Assembly (NCBI GenBank): GCA_963555705.1
Contig: OY743168.1
Coordinates: 92,544,925-92,608,924, forward strand
Source of the DNA: Ligustrum vulgare
Lineage: Eukaryota; Streptophyta; Magnoliopsida; Lamiales; Oleaceae
Reading direction: 5' to 3'
Length of the DNA stretch: 64,000 nucleotides
Shown here: in pieces, positions 43,631 to 57,120 of the stretch
Numbering within the stretch: position 1 is the stretch's first letter
How the letters are laid out: each line of letters opens with the position of its first letter
Translations under genes and position numbers: made by a program
The notes under the pieces: model-generated
Seen by the model: only the letters and a program-made list of their open reading frames with translations
The model's database searches: none
What the model was told of the DNA's origin: nothing

Positions 43631-46600
43631 TTACATACCTGTACCAATGTTTAGAAGACTAAGACAACTTCTAAATTTTACCAAAGGAAGCACCTTAGTG
43701 CCCATATCTGCAAGGTTGTATTCTGAAAGAACTTTCTCAAGTTTTACCAGTTCTTGAGAAACCATATCTCTAATAAAATGTAATCTGACATCAATATGTT
43801 TAGTGCGTTCATGAAAGACATGATTTTTATACAGATGAATAGCATATTAACTATCAGAATATACTGTCACATTACTTGATCCATCAAGAACACATAGTTC
43901 ATTTAACAGACCTTTAAACCACAAAGACTCTATAAAGGCTTCAGTAGCAGCAATATATTTAGATTCAATAGTGGACAACGCAACAACGTGCTGGAGTTGT
44001 GATTTCCAACTAACACATGAATTACACAGTTAACACATAGGAATAAGTTGATTTCATATTATCTCTATCACCATCATAATTAGCATAAGTAAATCCTTTC
44101 AATTTTAATCCTTCAGTACTAAACTTATATACCAGTCCAACATTACAAGTTTCTTTCGAATATCTAAACAACCATTTTAAAGCTTTCCAATGATTGGGAC
44201 CAGGATTAGACATATATCTGCTAAGTGTACTAACAGCAAAAGCTAAGTCAAGTCTAGTACACACCATTAAATACATCACAGATCCAACGGCATTAGAATA
44301 TGGAAATTTCTTCATATATTCTTCTTCTTCTTCATTAGCAGGTGATTGTTCCTTTGATTAGACAAAATGATTGGCTAAAGGCAAAGTAACAGGTTTACAA
44401 TCAATCATGCCAAATTTTTTCAACATTTTCATAATATACGGAGTCTGATGCAGAAATAGAATTGAATTTGACCTATCTCTTTCAATTTCCATGCCTAAGA
44501 TTCTTTTAGCATTACCTAGATCTTTCATGTCAAATTCATCACCCAACGTGGTTTTCATATCATTCAAGAATTTCAAGTTAGGGCCAACAAGCAACATATC
44601 ATCAACATATCTTAATATATGTAATAACAAGATAGTTGGCTCAAGTTTTTCCGCCAAAACTGCTGACATCATTTTTTTGGGGTCAAAATACGACATTTAT
44701 TTGTTTGACTTAAGATCATTAAATATCAATTATATCAGCACCATTGCATTAGCACTCATTCCCCACTACACGAGAATCAGAGCATTGGTACTAACAAATT
44801 GTTTAATCAATTCTATAATACATTGATTCATTAGTTGGACAATTTTTATATGGATTTCAAGAACAAATTATGTAACATTCAAAAAAAAAAAAAAAAAAAA
44901 ATTCCTTTTGTGAAATAGAATATATATATATATATATATCATTATTATATTTTGACATTATTAAAAATATCTACAAAAATATTATTTGTAACGTTGAGCA
45001 ACATTAACGCAAGAAATAAAAAATATTGTTATTTTTCATAAATAAATTTAATACACGTCCAATTCCTTTTCATGTATTGATTGATGTTCTGCACGATCTA
45101 ATTGGAAAGTTTTAATATCCTAAATTTTAAGGATTGATATAATAAAGTCCAATAAAGAAATTATGTCATTCATTCTTTGGGAAAACATTTTTTTATGTGA
45201 TCATTCTTTGAATTATGTTTGGCATTCATTAATTCACATCTCATTTTTTAAAATTCATTTTTAACTATATTTTATTATTGAGGTATTCTATACATGATAT
45301 AAAAAAAATCTCTACTTTTTAACCATATATTCTCCTATAATATACATTTCTATTCCACATTTCTTTTTAATTGTATTGTATGCAATGACCATAAATCGTA
45401 ATTGTTTAAAAATTATGAACCACAATTATTATTTTTAAAGAAGTTTTTTTAATTTACATTGAATTTTACTATTGAATAATTTTTTGTTTCTTCATATTCT
45501 TTTCCATAATATATGAATTTTATTGTTTTTATTATATATTTCTCACATTTTCATTAATTATTGAATATATTTAGTTAATTATTCATTAATTAATAATTAT
45601 AATTTTTTTTGTTCCGTGCAACGCACGGGTGCAAATACTAGTAATAATAAGAACACACAGTTATTATTAGCACACCCCTGTTAATAATACAAGCAATGAT
45701 CAAATTCGCTTCTTTTAAAACCAATGGTTTGCACAAAAGAATCAAAACGTTTGTACCATCGTCTAGGAGATTGTTTTAAACCATAAAGAGAGCGTTTAAG
45801 AAAACACACATTATTCGATTTTAGTTTATTTTCAAAATCTTTTGGTTGATCTATAAAAATCTCTTCATCAAGTTCACCATGTTAAAAAGTAGTTTTAACA
45901 TTAAGTTGTTCAAGTTCCCAATTAAAATGCGCAACTAATGCAAGCATAGTTCTAATAGTGGTATACTTAACAACATGAGAAAAGATTTCATTATAGTCTA
46001 CCCCTTCCTTTTGTTTGTAACCTTTAGCCACGAGTCTAGTCTTAAACCTTAAAGGTTCTCCCATAATATTTCCCTCCTTAACTCTAAAAACCCATTTGCA
46101 CCCAACAATAGACTTGTTTTTAGGTCTAGGAACTAACTCCTATGTTTGATTTTTATCGAGGGAACTCATCTCTTCTTTCATCGCTTTCACCGAATTCTCA
46201 GCTTGTTTACTCTCTAAAGCTTCTTCAAAAGTATTTGGCTCCCTATCAACTAATTCTTGATAACTAGCATAAGCTAACTCGAAATCAGACTCTAACCTTT
46301 GAGGCACCCTATGTGTTCTCCTAACTCAGTCTCTAACTAACTGATAATCGGATAAAGGGTTTTGTTCTACTTGATGTTCCTCTACAACCTCATTACTTCC
46401 AACATTTTCATCCTGATTGTTTTCTACCTCAAGATTTTGATGCTCCACCTCAATTTGTATAGTGGGGATTTCAACAGTCACAGTCTCTAAATCCTCTTTG
46501 GATTCGCCGCTAGTGTTTTCTTTTTGTTTTTCTCTCACAATGTCACTCTCTAATTTTAGACATGGCATCTCAGTTTCATTAAATGTAACATCACGACTTA

Positions 46601-48695
46601 CGATGATTTTAACTCCAGTTTGACTTCTATCCCAAAGCCTATATCCCTTAACTCCTTCAGGATACCCTAAGAAAACACATTTCGTAGCTCTAGGTTCTAG
46701 TTTCCCCTCATTTTGATGAGAGAAAGTAGCACAGCCAAAAGTTCTCAACAAAGTATAGTCAGCACATTTATCATACCATTTTTCATGCGGAGTATCACCA
46801 TTTAATGCACTAGAAGGTGTCAAATTAATCAGATAACATGCAGTAACAACAGCTTCAGCCCAAAAATATTTAGGAATACCAGAACTCAGCATCATACATC
46901 TAACTTTATCAAGTATAGTACGATTCATACGTTCAGAAACACCATTTTGTTGAGGCGTATATGGAACAGTTTTATGTCTAGTAATTCTACTTTCCTTACA
47001 CATATCATCAAAATCATTATTACAAAATTCAAGGCCATTATCAGTTCTCAGATATTTTATCTTCTTACCAGTTTGATTTTCAACTTGCAATTTCCAAATT
47101 TTAAATTTCTTAAAGGTCTTAATTTTATCTTTAAATAGATAAACCCACACTTTTCGAGAAAAATCATCAATTATGGATAAAAAAAAATATCTATTACCAC
47201 CCATTGTAGGATGAGTGGCTGGCCCCCACAAATTAGAATGACTATATTCTAAAACTCTTATAGTTTTATGCACAACAGATAAGAAAGATAACTTATGATA
47301 TTTACCAAGTACACGGTGATCACAGAATGGCGTGTCAGATACACAATCTTTTCCAAACACACCTTTTTCATTAAGCAATTTAAGTCCTTTAATTCTTACA
47401 TGAGCTAATCTATTATGCCACTTGTGTGTTTCATCAGTGTTGGCAGAATTAATAGAGGAATTAATCACTTCAGCAATTGTCACATAAATATCATTTCTTA
47501 TGTTACCTTTACAGTGACCATGACACCCTTAGTCATTTTTAACATGTTGTTTCCAATTTTACTAGAAAAATCCTCTGATTCTAAAGCTCCTACTGAAATA
47601 AGATTTCTAGCCATTTCAGGAATATATCTGACTCCACATAATTTAAGTACATAGCCAATATCAAATTTTAAAGTGATATCACCAATCAAAGAAATTTTAT
47701 AAGCATGGTTATTACAAAGAATAGCATGACCACTTTCAGATTCTTGCATATTTTCAAACCAATTCTTATGAGATGAAACATGAAATGATACACCAAAATC
47801 AAGTATTCATTCATGCAAGTGTGATTTCACAGTCATATTCACTTCAGTAGGTTCAGAATTCAATAACACATAGACTTAACAAAGTTCATTTTAAGGTGAA
47901 GTAACAACATTTGCCTCATCATGTAATTTTTCTTTTTGCTTATTTTTCTCAATATAACAATCTTTAATAAGATGTCCAAGTTTACAACACCCATAGCATT
48001 TTCTACCTTTTGACCTAGATCGACTTCTACCTTTCTTTTTTACTACTAGATGCATGTCCACTTTGGTTAGCATATGTCCTATATTGAGACCTACCTCTCA
48101 TCATATGGACCTCACCACTTTTTATTTCAATTTTCTCAGTTTTTAACTCCAATTCTTTACTCCTTAACGACTCGATGGCAATTTCAGTAGTTAAAGTCTC
48201 TCTCCCGTATTTAATGGCGCTTTTAACTTCTTTATAAATATCAGGAATAACATTTAACAAAATAACAGCTTTATATTTTTCAGGAACTTTTTCACCACAA
48301 TTAGTAATATCTTACAAAAGTTTATTGAAGACATCTAAACTGTCATTTAAGTCTTTAAAAGAATCAATTTTAAAGCTGAAAAAACTTTCCAGTAGAAAAA
48401 GTTTATTAGGAGTAGACTTTAACACATAAAGTTCCTCCAATTTATCCCAAAGTTCTTTAGTGGAGTCTAATTTACCAACTTTTCGTAAAACAACATCAGA
48501 CAAATGTAAAATTATAGAAGTGTATGACAAGTCATCTAAGTCCTTTCTCTCTTCCGCAGTCAAATTTAAAGAAAAAGTGTTATCAATAGCCGTTGAAACT
48601 TTTTGTTGAACAAAAATACATTTCATCTTTTGTTGCCAGATTGAAAAACCCCCCTTACTGTTAAAGACCCCCATCTCAAAATGATGCGCAGACAT
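43631..48695 (-). pseudogene. Copia 2 Gag-Pol remnant
   Basis: Read on minus. Gag starts at ATG 48695 (MSAHHFEMGVF). A zinc knuckle CYGCCKLGHLIKDC lies near 48000-47950. The pre-integrase and integrase segment is long and nearly whole (47483-46326: HRLAHVRIKG-like zinc region, RTDNGLEFCN, PQQNGVSERMNRT). The RT N-terminus is at 46064-45882 (LVAKGYKQKEGVDYNEIF) and continues with stops to about 45642. A Helitron interrupts it; RT resumes at the YVDD motif just below 44610 and runs through 44358. RNase H lies at 44315-43631 with TANY/ANYDGDRD-like and TKHIDVR motifs, and the last stop is TAA at 43633-43631. Dead, but only moderately decayed. Confidence 0.88.
44610..45641 (+). mobile_element. 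Non-autonomous Helitron in the copia 2 RT
   Basis: 1032 bp between host A (44609) and host T (45642). It starts TCTTAATATATG and ends with hairpin CCGTGC-AAC-GCACGG (45614-45628) followed by GTGCAAATA and CTAG (45638-45641). When it is left out, the flanking codons on the minus strand run on in frame across the conserved RT YVDD motif. That independently confirms both ends. It has no Rep/helicase gene. The sequence is strongly AT-rich, with an A run and an AT microsatellite (about 44881-44939). Confidence 0.88.
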
Positions 48696-49552
48696 TTTAC
48701 CAAAAAAATGCACAGAACACAAATTCAAGAATGTAAAAGACCAAAGAACATACAGATTACACAAAGTAACAAAGAACAATATTCCTATGGTTTCATAAAT
48801 ATACGCTATTCTAGAACCCAGGATTCCGTGAGAATCAAGTTCTCAGGTCAAGGGAAGAAACTAGAATAGGAGTATGGGACAAACTCTAGGTAAATAAGAG
48901 ATAACTAAAAGCAACATAATTCAACAATAAGGCTTAATCAAAGAATATGACAATAATTTCACTCAAAAATTTAAAGAACTCAGATAAAGCACGTAGTCCT
49001 AGGTTCTAAGCAATGTCTACCAAGCAAGGCAGCCCCTAATCCTATTGACCACCCCACACGATGGTCTGCTAGTACAGTAAAATTAAAAGAGTTCCAGCCA
49101 ATTTCCCAGAGTGGACTGTCTGTGTCCGTATATCGAGAGATGCGAGTCCCTAGAGTTATTTTTTCAAACCCTAGGGTTCTGGAAGCTTTTAATCCCAATT
49201 TAATTTTTCACACCACCAAGGCAATTATGTCCAACTTTTACTGCTGAAACAGAAATTCACAAAACTAACAGCACACAGTCGTTAGAAATAGCAAAATAAA
49301 GATTCTGGGAAAAAAAATTCTCCGGAAAACCACGCGCCACCGCCGGAACCATTGCCAAAAAATCACTCCCCACACACCCAGAACCGCCCCGACCTGCTGA
49401 GTACCGTGGTGGTCTCCGTTTCACCAATCGGTCACTAGTTTGGTCGGAATCGAAGAAAAACAGTTCGAAATTCTCGAACTCGTCGCCCCCTGTTCTTCAA
49501 AAATTCTGATTTTCTGGACCAAAAAATCTTCACCAACAGCTCTGATACCAAC

Positions 49553-50279
49553 TGTAGGCTTCAATTCAACCTGCAATACATCAAATGCAGAGATTAGATG
49601 AATTAAAACCAAGAAAAAATCAAACTAAACTAAAATGAAAGAAACAAAGAGTTTAGAAAATGATTTTCCCCCTTTTTGTTTTGGCTCAGAAAATCAATCC
49701 ACAATCACAAGTGCAACACCACTATTTGAAAATTTGTACAACCACAAGGGAAGTACAGGTAATCACAAAACCGAAACAGTCACGAAGAAGGCAGTCCACG
49801 AAGGAGAGGAAGAGAACGGACAGTGTGTCACAAAGAGCACAGGTAAGAGGCTGAATGCCAAGGAAATAACCACGGAGAAGGCACGAAGGAAGCACACTGA
49901 GTTCAAGGCTGAACTCGGCTATTTATAGGCGTGAAGATCAAAGAGTCCAATTTCTGGATGAAGCTTATCAGCAAGATAACAGGAACGGATGAAGCTAATC
50001 AAAAGAGATAAAAGATTTATCTTGATACTAACTAACCGAGAATAACAAATAGATAGAGTTCATCCATATTTATCTCAACAGTATCTCCAAGGCAAGTATC
50101 GAGCACCAATTCCAATTGGGTTGACTCCATCAAAATACCCGACTAAGTGGGTTACAAACAATTGTGATGTGGACTTAACTGTTCTTCAATATTGACTTAT
50201 AAAAGCCTGAAGTTAAAAAAGAGCCTCGATTTTTCATCATCGTCAAATGAGGTTAATTTGGTAACACATTTACCTAACA
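49553..50279 (-). repeat. 5' LTR of copia 2
   Basis: 727 bp, next to the primer-binding site. Short plus-strand frames in both LTRs (starting MKETK) are shadows of LTR sequence. Confidence 0.94.
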
Positions 50280-50284
50280 GTTTG

Positions 50285-51667
50285 TTATTCAAGTTTATAT
50301 ATCTGCTTGAAAAGAAGACTGTTTACACCTCTTATGTAATACTCAACTTAGTGCTAGCAGCTCTTGCTTTTAGACAATTTTATTTAATTTAAGCAGCATT
50401 GTGCTTTCTGTTTGCTGTTACTTCGTCACCATATGGTTTCATCGTAAATAATTGCACTACTGTGAACTTGAAGTGAAGGGAGAAATATTTTTTTGAATTT
50501 CCAGATTCGTAAATGCTGTGCTCATCGCACCTTGATAAATTTACAGATTGATTGCTTGTTGATTAGCTTATGAGTTTACGTGCAAGTGAGTGAATAAGTA
50601 TAAAGAATTTTTTATTTTTTCTTTTTTTATAAATTATATTGTTTGTTGGTAGGTTACTTGTGTAACGTAAAAATAGCATAACGTGTTTGGAAAAAGTTCG
50701 ATTGAGTAAATGTATGTTACTTCCATTTTAGCCAAACATGCCATTAGTTGCTTGACTCAGTGTCCTTGGCTTATTCCACTAAACATCCATATTCCATAGG
50801 TGACCCTGTCCATGTAATGGAGAGTTAGCAACTGTTTTCGGGCTCTCTTTAAAAAAGCTGAAGGGTCTAAATTCTAAGTAAACAGTTTATAAACAAAATA
50901 TTTTTTCAAAAAAAAAAAAAAAAGGATATAATAAAAAATTGTAAATGGAATCTAGTCGTTCCTAGTCTTTTGTTATATTATTAATTTTCTAGGTGCTAAT
51001 AAAAGTTTTTGTTTTTGGATGTTTCATAATATAATATCTGACTCTTTCTACTTAGGAGAAGGAAAGAATAAAAAAGAAGGCTATAATTGTTGAATAATTT
51101 AGATTGGCTGAGGGGTTTACTAAATTTAATATTCATATGTATTTTCTAAGTGATGAACTATTATAGAATTTGTGAACTTTGTAAAGACTTCCATTATAAT
51201 TTTTAGGTAGAGGAGGGGGGGGGGGGGGGGGGGGGGGGCTTTTATGTAAAGAAATTTGGCCATATATTTTATTATGCAATTGTTAGAACAAATACAAGTC
51301 CTTTAAAATATATCTGTTCCTATATTATCATTATCCAAACAAGTTATTAATCAAACAACCATTATATAATATACGACTCTAAGATTGTTGAATAATCTTT
51401 AAGACAACTCCAAGTCTAATAGTAAAGAATGTGTGTGCATCTTTTTAAAATGAATAGTGATTTTTAGGAGAATTGATGGTTAAAATTTGGTTGAATATGT
51501 CAAATATTGTAACTTGACTTTTAATGAATGATTGAGATTGAGTATTGTAGAAAAAAGAGAAAAATTTAATGAAAATCAAATAATGTCTAAGTATCAAAAC
51601 TATTGTTATTGGAAGTAATTAATAGAGGTGCATTAGTAAACAAACAAAATAAATACTTTACAATAAA
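50285..51667. other. Former RRM 3' flank and repeat-bearing spacer
   Basis: Before the copia insertion the first part lay just after the RRM stop codon, so it may include its 3' UTR. A run of 24 G lies at 51215-51238. A MITE-like repeat at about 51421-51590 is the inverted copy of 24834-25013. No gene is recognised. Confidence 0.5.
51421..51590. repeat. MITE-like repeat, inverted copy of 24834-25013
   Basis: Shares AATGAATAGTGATTTTTAGG, GATGGTTAAAATTTGGTTGA-like and TTGACTTTTAATGAATGATT blocks with the reverse complement of the lipase intron copy. Confidence 0.55.
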
Positions 51668-51675
51668 GAAACAAG

Positions 51676-52343
51676 CAGTGGCGGACCCATAGGGGGGTCC
51701 TAGGGGGGTACGTGACCCCCTCCATTTTGATTTTTTTTTTTTTTTTTTTTTTGAAAAGTTCAAAAATAAAAAATCAAAAAATATGATTTGAATGGTTGAA
51801 TAATTGTTTTTTTTTTTAGTTGAATGAAGGTAAAGTTTCGACTTTGAATAATTAAAATTTATGCATATTGAATAGATTCTTTTAGATGAAATATATGTAA
51901 AAGATTGTAACATATATTAAGTAAATATAGCCTCTTTTTGATATCAATTAAAATCTAAATTTTAATATTTGTCAAAGTCAAAAATCAATCTCAACCATAG
52001 ATTTCATAGGACCCATAACTTTTCAATCACGCATCTCATCAACTTTTATCAAAATCTACGAAAAATCTAATTTTAATCTACACTAAACAGGAATATAATT
52101 GATTGTTTACTGCGATATAATCTGTCAATTTCTTTTGAATTATAACGTAGATTTTACTGAAAATAATTTAGCATATTTGTGAGATTGTATATTATTTAGT
52201 ACATTGTCTTTTGTGAATTTGAATTTTATCATTATTTTCGATCTTTTCCTAAAAAAAAATTTTCCGGGGCGCTGCCCCCGAACCCCCGTGAAATCTACCA
52301 CAAACTGTGCCCCCCTGCTACAAAATTCCTGCGTCCGCCACTG
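51676..52343. mobile_element. Non-autonomous hAT element, 8-bp target duplication
   Basis: Ends CAGTGGCGGAC and GTCCGCCACTG are perfect complements. The 8-bp duplication GAAACAAG lies at 51668-51675 and 52344-52351. Subterminal G/C-rich stretches (AGGGGGGTCC; GGGGCGCTGCCCCCG) fit hAT elements. No transposase is seen; a T run lies near 51727. A decayed Tourist-like MITE (about 51930-52095) is nested inside. Confidence 0.85.
51930..52095. mobile_element. Decayed Tourist-like MITE inside the hAT element
   Basis: GCCTCTTTTTGATATCAATT start, GTCAAAGTCAAAAATCAATC, CATCAACTTTTATCAAAATC and CACTAAACAGG end match the family at 6946 and 24650. Confidence 0.5.
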
Positions 52344-52351
52344 GAAACAAG

Positions 52352-52413
52352 TATATATAATTGGAACAAATGAAAAAAGAAATGCAGTCTATATAATTGG
52401 GACAGAGGGGGTA
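52352..52413. repeat. Right end of a Stowaway-like MITE
   Basis: ATATAATTGGGACAGAGGGGGTA resembles the right terminus of Stowaway-like elements (GGGACGGAGGGAGTA type). The left end was not found. Confidence 0.45.
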
Positions 52414-54392
52414 CCTTTTATGTACATAAAAATTGGATAGAATTTCGACTTACAAAAATAGAATACATGAAATAGAAACAAAAAATGCATGAATATAAAT
52501 TTGGTCGAGACAAGAGTTCGATTTTTTGTATCCTTAAGACGATAATGCCCCGTACGGGTGCTAACGGTTTTTAACATTAGTCTCCTAAGATACAACGATC
52601 GCGTCCCGCAATGGGAGCACTCCAAATTACGTAGACTAACGAATCTTACTTGTGTTTTGAACTCTCTTGATATGAAACTTGACTCAAAATAAATGTACAA
52701 TATTTTGAAGTGAACGTGCATTAATATAATAATGCAATCATGAACAAATGAATGATGAATAAAAATTAATGAATTAAAATTCGAGGATATGTGGTCTATA
52801 TAAAATTGTTGAAAAGTTGTATCTTAAAAGATACAATCTTTTTAAAAGATGCATCTTTTTAAATTTTCCTCTAATTGAAGAGACATATATGTTGGAAAAT
52901 AACAATTTCAAGAGTCACAATATTTCATGCGAAAAGACACATATTTTAATTTCAATTAATTCTAGAATATTTCATAATATTCTACTAAATTATCAATATT
53001 GTCACGTATTTAAACGACTTAATTTCTCATTCACTAGCTAATGATTTCCACTTAAATAATCAATAAGTTTGTCAAAACCAATTTTATTTTATATACAAAG
53101 TTACAACATACATTTTGAAGAAGAATACAGCTCTAAAATTGTTGGTGGGCCTAGCCCTTGCCCCTTGAGAGCACTAAAAGAGAACTAATGGGGTTAAACC
53201 AAAAATTTAATTTACATAATTTTTTAATTATATTTTAATCATACATATTTTTTTTTTAATTTTTAATTACACATTTAACCTATAAAATACAAATAAATCT
53301 TCTCTCTCCTATTTAATCCGCCGCCGAACACTAGTGTTTTATAGGTTTCTAAAAAATAAATATTTTTTTCCATTTTTTGGACTTCCAAAATTTCGGGAAA
53401 AAAACTCGTATATAAAGAAAATTCTTAAAAAAAAAAAAAAAAAAAACAATTTGTCCATATAACTTATTATGCATTTTTGTAAATAAATATAAGTCATTTA
53501 AAGGAAAGAAAAACAATTATAATCAAAATACAAAAAAGACTTCATTAAATAAAAAAAAAAATCACAGGAAAAAATAATCTAACATTTTAGCACTCGTTAA
53601 TGATGAAAAAATAGAGATATAAACTGTTCAAAATCTACACATGATGAGAATTTGTGAATGCGATCGTTGACACATCACAAATTTGTATCCCATTTTGACA
53701 AAACAATATGTACAAACAGATTTATCCAAAAAAAAAAAATGGCAAAATAAAATCTCCTCTTTTGGTTTTACACAATCTTATAGAAAAATTGATATTGTTT
53801 TAATTGAAAAATAGGAGGAATGGTGGAAAAGAAGAGAGAAAATTTTATAAGTATTTTCTATTAAAAAAATGATCTTTTTCCATTAGAAAAAGAATCGAGA
53901 ATATTAAAAATTAAATAAAAATAATATGCTGAAAAGAAAAATATTAATTTGTTGTCATGTCTCTAGGGTTTGTAGAATGAAAGAAGAATAGAATAAACAG
54001 AAAAATCTTGGAATATTTTGAGATTTTGTATTTGCACTTTGTGATGAAAAGTTATTAAGTGAAATTCTTTAAAAAAAAAAAAATTGTGAGATTTGATATT
54101 ACGTGATTTTTAAAGAGAGTTAAAAATTCTTGATTTAATACCTCAGGACTTTTAACTTTTCAGGAATTTTAAATAGGGACAATTGCAACCACGATTCCAA
54201 ATCTTTTATTTTTCATAAACTATATCCTTACCTTTCATTTATACTCCGAAAATTCCCGAATCTTTAAGATAGTCACAGTAGAACTGTAGAAGACCCTTCA
54301 GAAGGTTTCCCTCCAAAGGTTCGTTAATTTACCCAAAATATAGACTTTGACCTCAATTGTAATAACAATTTTAATAAGGATAAAATAGTACT
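52414..54392. other. AT-rich intergenic DNA
   Basis: I see A/T runs and short frames only; no gene, RNA or element end could be supported. Confidence 0.5.
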
Positions 54393-55084
54393 TACTCCGT
54401 TCCAATTATATAAGTTGTCTTTCATTTTTCTCTTGTCTCAATTATATAAGGGTAAATATATTGACACAACACTTTTTGTTATCCACACCACATTTTAATT
54501 ACAATAAAAATCCCTAAGTTTTTCTTATTTTTGTAATTATGTTGCCAAGTTTTTTTATAATTATTTTTATCATCAACTATTTATTAATTTCTACATCTTG
54601 TCTTTAGAGACAATTTTCGTCCAAAATATTTGTTACGAGGGCAAAAAATATTTATTTAACTCTCATAATTTTAAATAATCAAAATAAATAAGTAAAAAAA
54701 AGGTTAAACAAAATATTTGCACGTCTTTTCAATACAAATTAACATAATATTTGAATAGAATATGTGATTAGAAACAAAATATGTTATTAATTCAATGTTA
54801 TGAATAATAATGTGATGGAAAAAAAAGTTCAGGACATAAGAACAAAAGTAAACAAATATTGAACATTTCTCTTGCAATTAAAGTGTAGTGTAGATATTAA
54901 ATGGGAAAAGTACATAACTATACAACTAAAATTTTCACTTTTTAAACATAACAAACTCCAAATTTTTTTGTAAAAATCAGGTGTTAATATGTTAATTAAT
55001 TAATACGATATTATAATAATTATAATGAGTTGCCAAACAAAGGCATAATATTAAATAATAAAATAAAAACAATACATAATCCAC

Positions 55085-57120
55085 AACCACTCCATCTCAA
55101 TCCAACCATCCCCCCACCCCCACCCCACCCCACCCCACCTCATAAAATAATTTTTTTCCTTCTACTTTTCCACACTCACCCCAACTCCCAACACCACCTT
55201 ACCCACCCCACCCAACACTCCTCCCCAACCCCTACCCACCCACCCACGCACCCAACCACCCCGCCACCACTCACTCACCCAACCAACCCCACCCCACCAC
55301 ACCATAAGAATGATGTTACTTCTATTTTTTTCTCCCCCCACCCACCCAATCACTCACCCACTAGTCCCATCCCATCACACCCACCCACCCCACCCTACCC
55401 TACCCCTCCCCCCACCCCCCACCCCCCACCCCATCTCACCCAAAATGATTTTTTTTCTACTACTTTTCCACAACTCACCCAGACCCTACCATATCCTACC
55501 CCGTCACCTACCCCCAACCCCACCCACCCCACCCCAAATTAATTTTTTTCTTCCAATTTTCGACTCCCCACCAGTCTCGCCCCAGACCCTACCCCAACCC
55601 ACATCATCCAAAATGATTTTTTTTACTATTTTTCCACGACTACCCCAGACCCTACCCCGCCACCCATCCTCAACCCCACCCCACCCATAATTAATTTTTT
55701 TCTCCAAATTTTCCCCACCCGACCCTACCTTGCCACCCACCCACCCACATCCTAACCCACCCAAATATGATTTTTCTTCTATATTTTCACACCTCACCCT
55801 AACAAACCCACCACACCCCACCCTAGCAACCCCACCACAACCCACCCCACCCCAAAATGATTTTTCTTCTATTTTTTCAAACTTCACCTCAATCGTCTCA
55901 TCCTATCCCACCCTACCCACATCCAAAAATGATTTTTCTTCTGTTTTTTACACCCACCCTCACTCCACCCAAAAATGATTTTTCTTCTATTTTTTCACAC
56001 TTCCCCCCAACCGCCCCACCCCACCCCATCCCACCGCACCTCGCCCCGCCCCGCCACACCACCCACCATACCCCATCAAAAAATTATTTTTCTTCTATTT
56101 TTTCACACTTCACCCCAACCACATCATCTCACCCCACCACACCCCTAGTCCCACCCCCACCCCACCCCACCCCAAACACAAACCCAGCCCACTAACCAAC
56201 CACCCACCCCTAGTCCCACCCCACCCTCACCAACCAACCCCACCCCACCCAAAATTAATTTTTTTCTTCTAATTTTCGACTCCCCCAACAGTCTCGCCCC
56301 AGACCCTACCCCAACACACCTCATCCAAAATGATTTTTTTTACTACTTTCAACGACTCGCCTAGATCCTACCCTGCCACCCATCCCCAACCCCACCCCAC
56401 CCAAAATTAATTTTTTTCTCCTAACTTTTCACACCCCTACCCACCCCACCCCGACCCTACCTCGCTACCCACCCCACCCCACCCCAATCCTACCCCACCC
56501 AAATATGATTTTTTTTCTATATTTTCACACCAAAACCTAACAAACCCACCAGACCCCACCCTAGCAACCCCACCACAACCCACCCCACCCAGAAATGATT
56601 TTTCTTCTATTTTTTCACACATCACCTCAACCGCCCCATCCTATCCCACCCTACCTCCATCCAAAAATGATTTTTTTTCTATTTTTTCACACTTCCCCCC
56701 CAACCGCCCCACCCCATCCCACCGCACCCCGCCACCCACCATACCCTATAAAAAAATTATTTTCTTCTATTTTTTCACACTTCACCGCAACCACCTCATC
56801 TCAACCCACCCAACCACACAAAAAATAATTTTTTTCTTCTACTTTTTCCAACCCCCAACCCGACCTAGACCTCACCCTACCCACCCACCCACCCACCTAC
56901 CCCACTCCAAAAAATGATTTTTTTCTTTTACTTTTCCCGACCCCACCCTACCCTACCCCCACCCACAAAAAAAATGATTTTTTTCTCCTACTTTTCCAAC
57001 CCCGACCCGACCCCACCAACCCACCCACCCGACCCTACCTCACCACAAAAATGATTTCTTCTACTTTTTATAGCCCTACCCGACCTCTACCCCACCATCC
57101 CCACCCCCAAAATCACAGTC
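55085..57120. repeat. C-rich, G-poor array with ~720-bp higher-order duplication
   Basis: Plus-strand blocks of CCCACCCCACCCC alternate with T-rich blocks such as AAAATGATTTTTCTTCTATT, spaced roughly 60-130 bp. G is almost absent on plus. A long segment at 55536-56150 recurs at 56252-56815 in the same block order (for example CTCGCCCCAGACCCTACCCC and CCTAACAAACCCACCA / CCTAACAAACCCACCAG). A third partial copy lies at 57420-57600. Frames here on both strands are low-complexity and not genes. The minus strand has many GGGG runs. Confidence 0.85.

Larger units (their letters stand above)
42832..50284 (-). mobile_element. Ty1-copia retrotransposon, degenerate, with a Helitron inside
   Basis: LTRs at 42837-43564 (728 bp) and 49553-50279 (727 bp), TGTAGG...CTAACA. 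Target duplication GTTTG at 42832-42836 and 50280-50284. On the minus strand the primer-binding site TGGTATCAGAGC lies at 49550-49539 and a polypurine tract AAGGTGGAAGTT at 43576-43565. LTRs differ by a few percent by eye. Gag-pol is broken by stops and by a 1032-bp Helitron. It inserted 60 bp after the stop codon of the RRM gene's last exon. Confidence 0.94.

Noticed and set aside
55030..56828. Several proline/histidine-rich or glycine-rich frames of 60-170 residues
   Set aside because: They are translations of the C-rich array in many frames on both strands, low in complexity and without start context. They are not genes.
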